A stretch of DNA of 64,000 bases from Paracoccaceae bacterium (GTDB lineage: Bacteria > Pseudomonadota > Alphaproteobacteria > Rhodobacterales > Rhodobacteraceae). How positions within the stretch are numbered: the stretch's first letter is position 1; every line of letters begins with the position of its first letter. Shown piece after piece: positions 62,413-64,000 of this stretch. The stretch lies in contig JAOTXT010000016.1 of NCBI GenBank assembly GCA_029862205.1, positions 1-64,000 on the forward strand, read 5' to 3'. The notes below the pieces were generated by a model. It was not told where the DNA came from, did no database searches, and saw only the letters and a list, made by a program, of their open reading frames with translations. Position numbers and translations under genes: made by a program.

Positions 62413-63942
62413 TCACAGCGCCCGGCTGGTCCTGACCAGGAACACCAGCGGCGCCGCCAGCGCGGCCATGATGGTGAACATCACGAAGGCGTCGATATAG
62501 CCGATCATCGTCGCCTGCCGGTCGATCTCGTAGCTCAGCGACCGCAAGGCGGCGCTGTTGCCCAGGCTCCAGGCTTCGGCGGCGCCGGGCAGGCGGAACG
62601 CCTCCTTGAACGGCGAGACATGCTCGACCAGGCCGGAATAGCTCACCTTGGTCTGGCGGATCACCAGCGCCACCGTCAGCGAGATGAAGATCGAGCTGCC
62701 CATGTTGCGCAGCAGGTGAAAGACCGAGGTTCCGTCCGGGACCAGCGCCCTGGGCAAGGTCGAGAAGGCCACGACGCTCAGCGGGATCCAGACGAACCCG
62801 ACCCCCAGCCCCTGCAAGGCGGTTGCCCAAAGCACCTGCGAGATCGAGACATTGACGCCGAAGCCCGCCATCAGCCAGCCGCCATAGGCCTGCAGCAGCA
62901 AGCCGAAGAACATCGGGATCCGTGGATCGATCCCGGCCAGCAGGAACATCAGCGCGAACCCCAGGAAGGTTCCCGCGCCCCGGGCCGAGAGGATCTGCCC
63001 GATGATCGAATCCGGGAAGCCCTGAACATTTTGCAACATGGTCGGAAGCAGGGTGATCGGGGTGAAGTTCAGCATCCCGAAGATGAAGATCAGGATCACG
63101 CCGACGACGAAGTTCCGGTCGCCCAGCAGGACCGGGTTCAGGAACGGCCGCCGCGCGGTCATGTTGCGCACCCCGAAGACCCAGAACGCGCTCAGCGACA
63201 GACCCGCATAAATCAGGATCTCCCAGGCTTCGAACCAGCCAGCGCGCTCGCCGCGGTCGAGCATCAGCTGCAGCGCCGTGATCCCGATGGCAAGCGCGAT
63301 GAAGCCGCTCCAGTCGAGCTTCGGAGCCTCGCCCTTGGTGTTGTCCCGGATGAAGGCCAGGGCGCCGATCAAGGCCACGATCGTGAACGGGGTCAGCATG
63401 AAGAAGACCCAGCGCCAGTTATAGGCCTCGCTCAACGCGCCTCCCAAAGCCGGGGCGATGATCGGGCCCAGGATCACGCCGGTGCCCCAGATCGACATCA
63501 CCCGGCCGCGCTGCTCGGCCGGGAACGTCTCGATCACGATCGATTGGCAAAGCGGCACCAGCGGCGCCCCGAACGCGCCCTGCGCCACCCGGTAGACCAC
63601 CAGTTCCGGCACCGAGGTCGCCATTCCGCACAGCACCGATGCGACGCCGAAACCCAGGATCGCCGTGATCATCAGCCGTCGCCGTCCCAGCAGCGCGGCC
63701 AGCCAGCCGGCGATCGGGGTCACCACCGCGGTGGCGACGATGTTGGAGGTCACGATCCAGGCGATCTGGTCCGGCGTCGACGATAGCGAGCCCTGCATCT
63801 GCGGCAGCGAGACATTGGCGATCGTCACCGTCATCGCATAGAGCATGGTCACGAAGGTGACCGTGGCGAGCAGCATGGCCCGATGGAACATGGATGGTTG
63901 GCCCGTTCCGGCCTCGCCCGCGTCAGCGGCGGTCTCGGCCAT
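62413..63942 (-). CDS. DHA2 family MFS multidrug exporter (EmrB-like)
   Basis: A 509-residue fourteen-helix transporter. It has the DHA2 landmarks TIANVSLPQMQGSLSSTPDQIAWIVTSNIVA, GWLAALLGRRRLMI and GVILGPIIAPALGGALSEAYNWRWVFF (motif C). EmrB-type pumps export hydrophobic drugs, often with an EmrA-type periplasmic adaptor. The ATG overlaps the stop of the upstream gene by one base (TGATG). That gene is cut off by the window edge. Confidence 0.88.
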   Translation of the reverse strand: MAETAADAGEAGTGQPSMFHRAMLLATVTFVTMLYAMTVTIANVSLPQMQGSLSSTPDQIAWIVTSNIVATAVVTPIAGWLAALLGRRRLMITAILGFGVASVLCGMATSVPELVVYRVAQGAFGAPLVPLCQSIVIETFPAEQRGRVMSIWGTGVILGPIIAPALGGALSEAYNWRWVFFMLTPFTIVALIGALAFIRDNTKGEAPKLDWSGFIALAIGITALQLMLDRGERAGWFEAWEILIYAGLSLSAFWVFGVRNMTARRPFLNPVLLGDRNFVVGVILIFIFGMLNFTPITLLPTMLQNVQGFPDSIIGQILSARGAGTFLGFALMFLLAGIDPRIPMFFGLLLQAYGGWLMAGFGVNVSISQVLWATALQGLGVGFVWIPLSVVAFSTLPRALVPDGTSVFHLLRNMGSSIFISLTVALVIRQTKVSYSGLVEHVSPFKEAFRLPGAAEAWSLGNSAALRSLSYEIDRQATMIGYIDAFVMFTIMAALAAPLVFLVRTSRAL

Positions 63943-64000
63943 CAGGGCCGGTCGGACAGAACCCAGGCGCGCGCGGCGCTGGCGATTTCGGGCAGCGGGC
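63942..64000 (-). CDS. C-terminal fragment of a gene upstream of the DHA2 exporter
   Basis: Only about 18 codons plus a stop are inside the window. The visible C-terminus reads PLPEIASAARAWVLSDRP and is translationally coupled to the exporter through TGATG. EmrA-type adaptors or MarR/TetR regulators are common at this position, but the fragment is too short to choose. Confidence 0.4.
   Translation of the reverse strand, partial: PLPEIASAARAWVLSDRP

Noticed and set aside
62344-63786. A 480-codon plus-strand frame opposite the DHA2 exporter
   Set aside because: Gln/Arg/Asp-rich antisense shadow of a clear transporter gene.

Overview
The window reads as a chromosomal segment of a high-GC alphaproteobacterium, most likely a marine member of the Rhodobacterales (Roseobacter-like). 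This rests on gene content and order seen directly: an ffh-rpsP-rimM-trmD-rplS operon with chorismate mutase, an rsmB/htpX/purH neighbourhood, dapF-mtaB-ftsY-ispZ next to cytochrome c maturation genes, an sdhCDAB operon, and genes typical of marine osmolyte turnover (a DmdA-like DMSP demethylase, a choline-sulfatase-like sulfatase and a TmpAB-like phosphonate pathway). No rRNA, tRNA, CRISPR array, prophage or intact insertion sequence was recognised. Coding density is very high, and many neighbouring genes overlap by 1-8 bases.

Layout. 0.2-6.5 kb: membrane and stress functions (M48 peptidase with a YjgN-family protein, HAD dehalogenase, Ada-like alkyltransferase, SDR). 6.5-16 kb: housekeeping genes (nth, a PfkB/adenosine-type kinase, two tandem DMT exporters, an acyl-CoA ligase, purH, rsmB, htpX) ending in a small SdhAF4-like protein. 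16.2-21.4 kb: the ribosome/SRP operon, closed by a strong terminator after rplS. 21.5-25.7 kb: RidA, an MFS carrier, a tandem universal stress protein and TrhO. 25.7-31 kb: two unusual multidomain proteins, a ferredoxin-cyclase-Rieske fusion and a serralysin-like exoprotease with three 336-bp tandem repeats. 31-35 kb: two overlapping MFS paralogues and zapE. 35.4-42.3 kb: a methyltransferase-CreD fusion and a succinate dehydrogenase operon (CDAB) with a zinc-ribbon methyltransferase coupled between sdhA and sdhB. 42.4-51.4 kb: an accessory stretch for osmolyte, organosulfur and organophosphonate use (sulfatase, thiol-dioxygenase-like cupin, polar amino-acid ABC genes without an ATPase, DmdA-like protein, rmlA, TmpAB). 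52-57 kb: dapF, mtaB, ftsY, an EamA transporter and ispZ. 57-62.1 kb: ccmC-ccmD-ccmG followed by an FAD monooxygenase, with a tungstate-type ABC transporter (tupB-tupC-tupA) directly upstream where ccmA/ccmB would be expected. 62.4-64 kb: a DHA2 drug exporter and the end of an upstream gene.

Best leads: (1) the single-chain methyltransferase / acidic linker / CreD protein; (2) the 2Fe-2S ferredoxin / class III cyclase / Rieske protein, which suggests redox-gated cyclic nucleotide signalling; (3) a two-copy REP-like inverted-repeat family with co-varying stems, one copy of which supplies the start codon of an ABC permease; (4) TmpA/TmpB, a pair easily mis-annotated as gamma-butyrobetaine hydroxylase plus HD hydrolase; (5) the methyltransferase built into the sdh operon. 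Product names come from motif and family recognition by eye; no database search was run.
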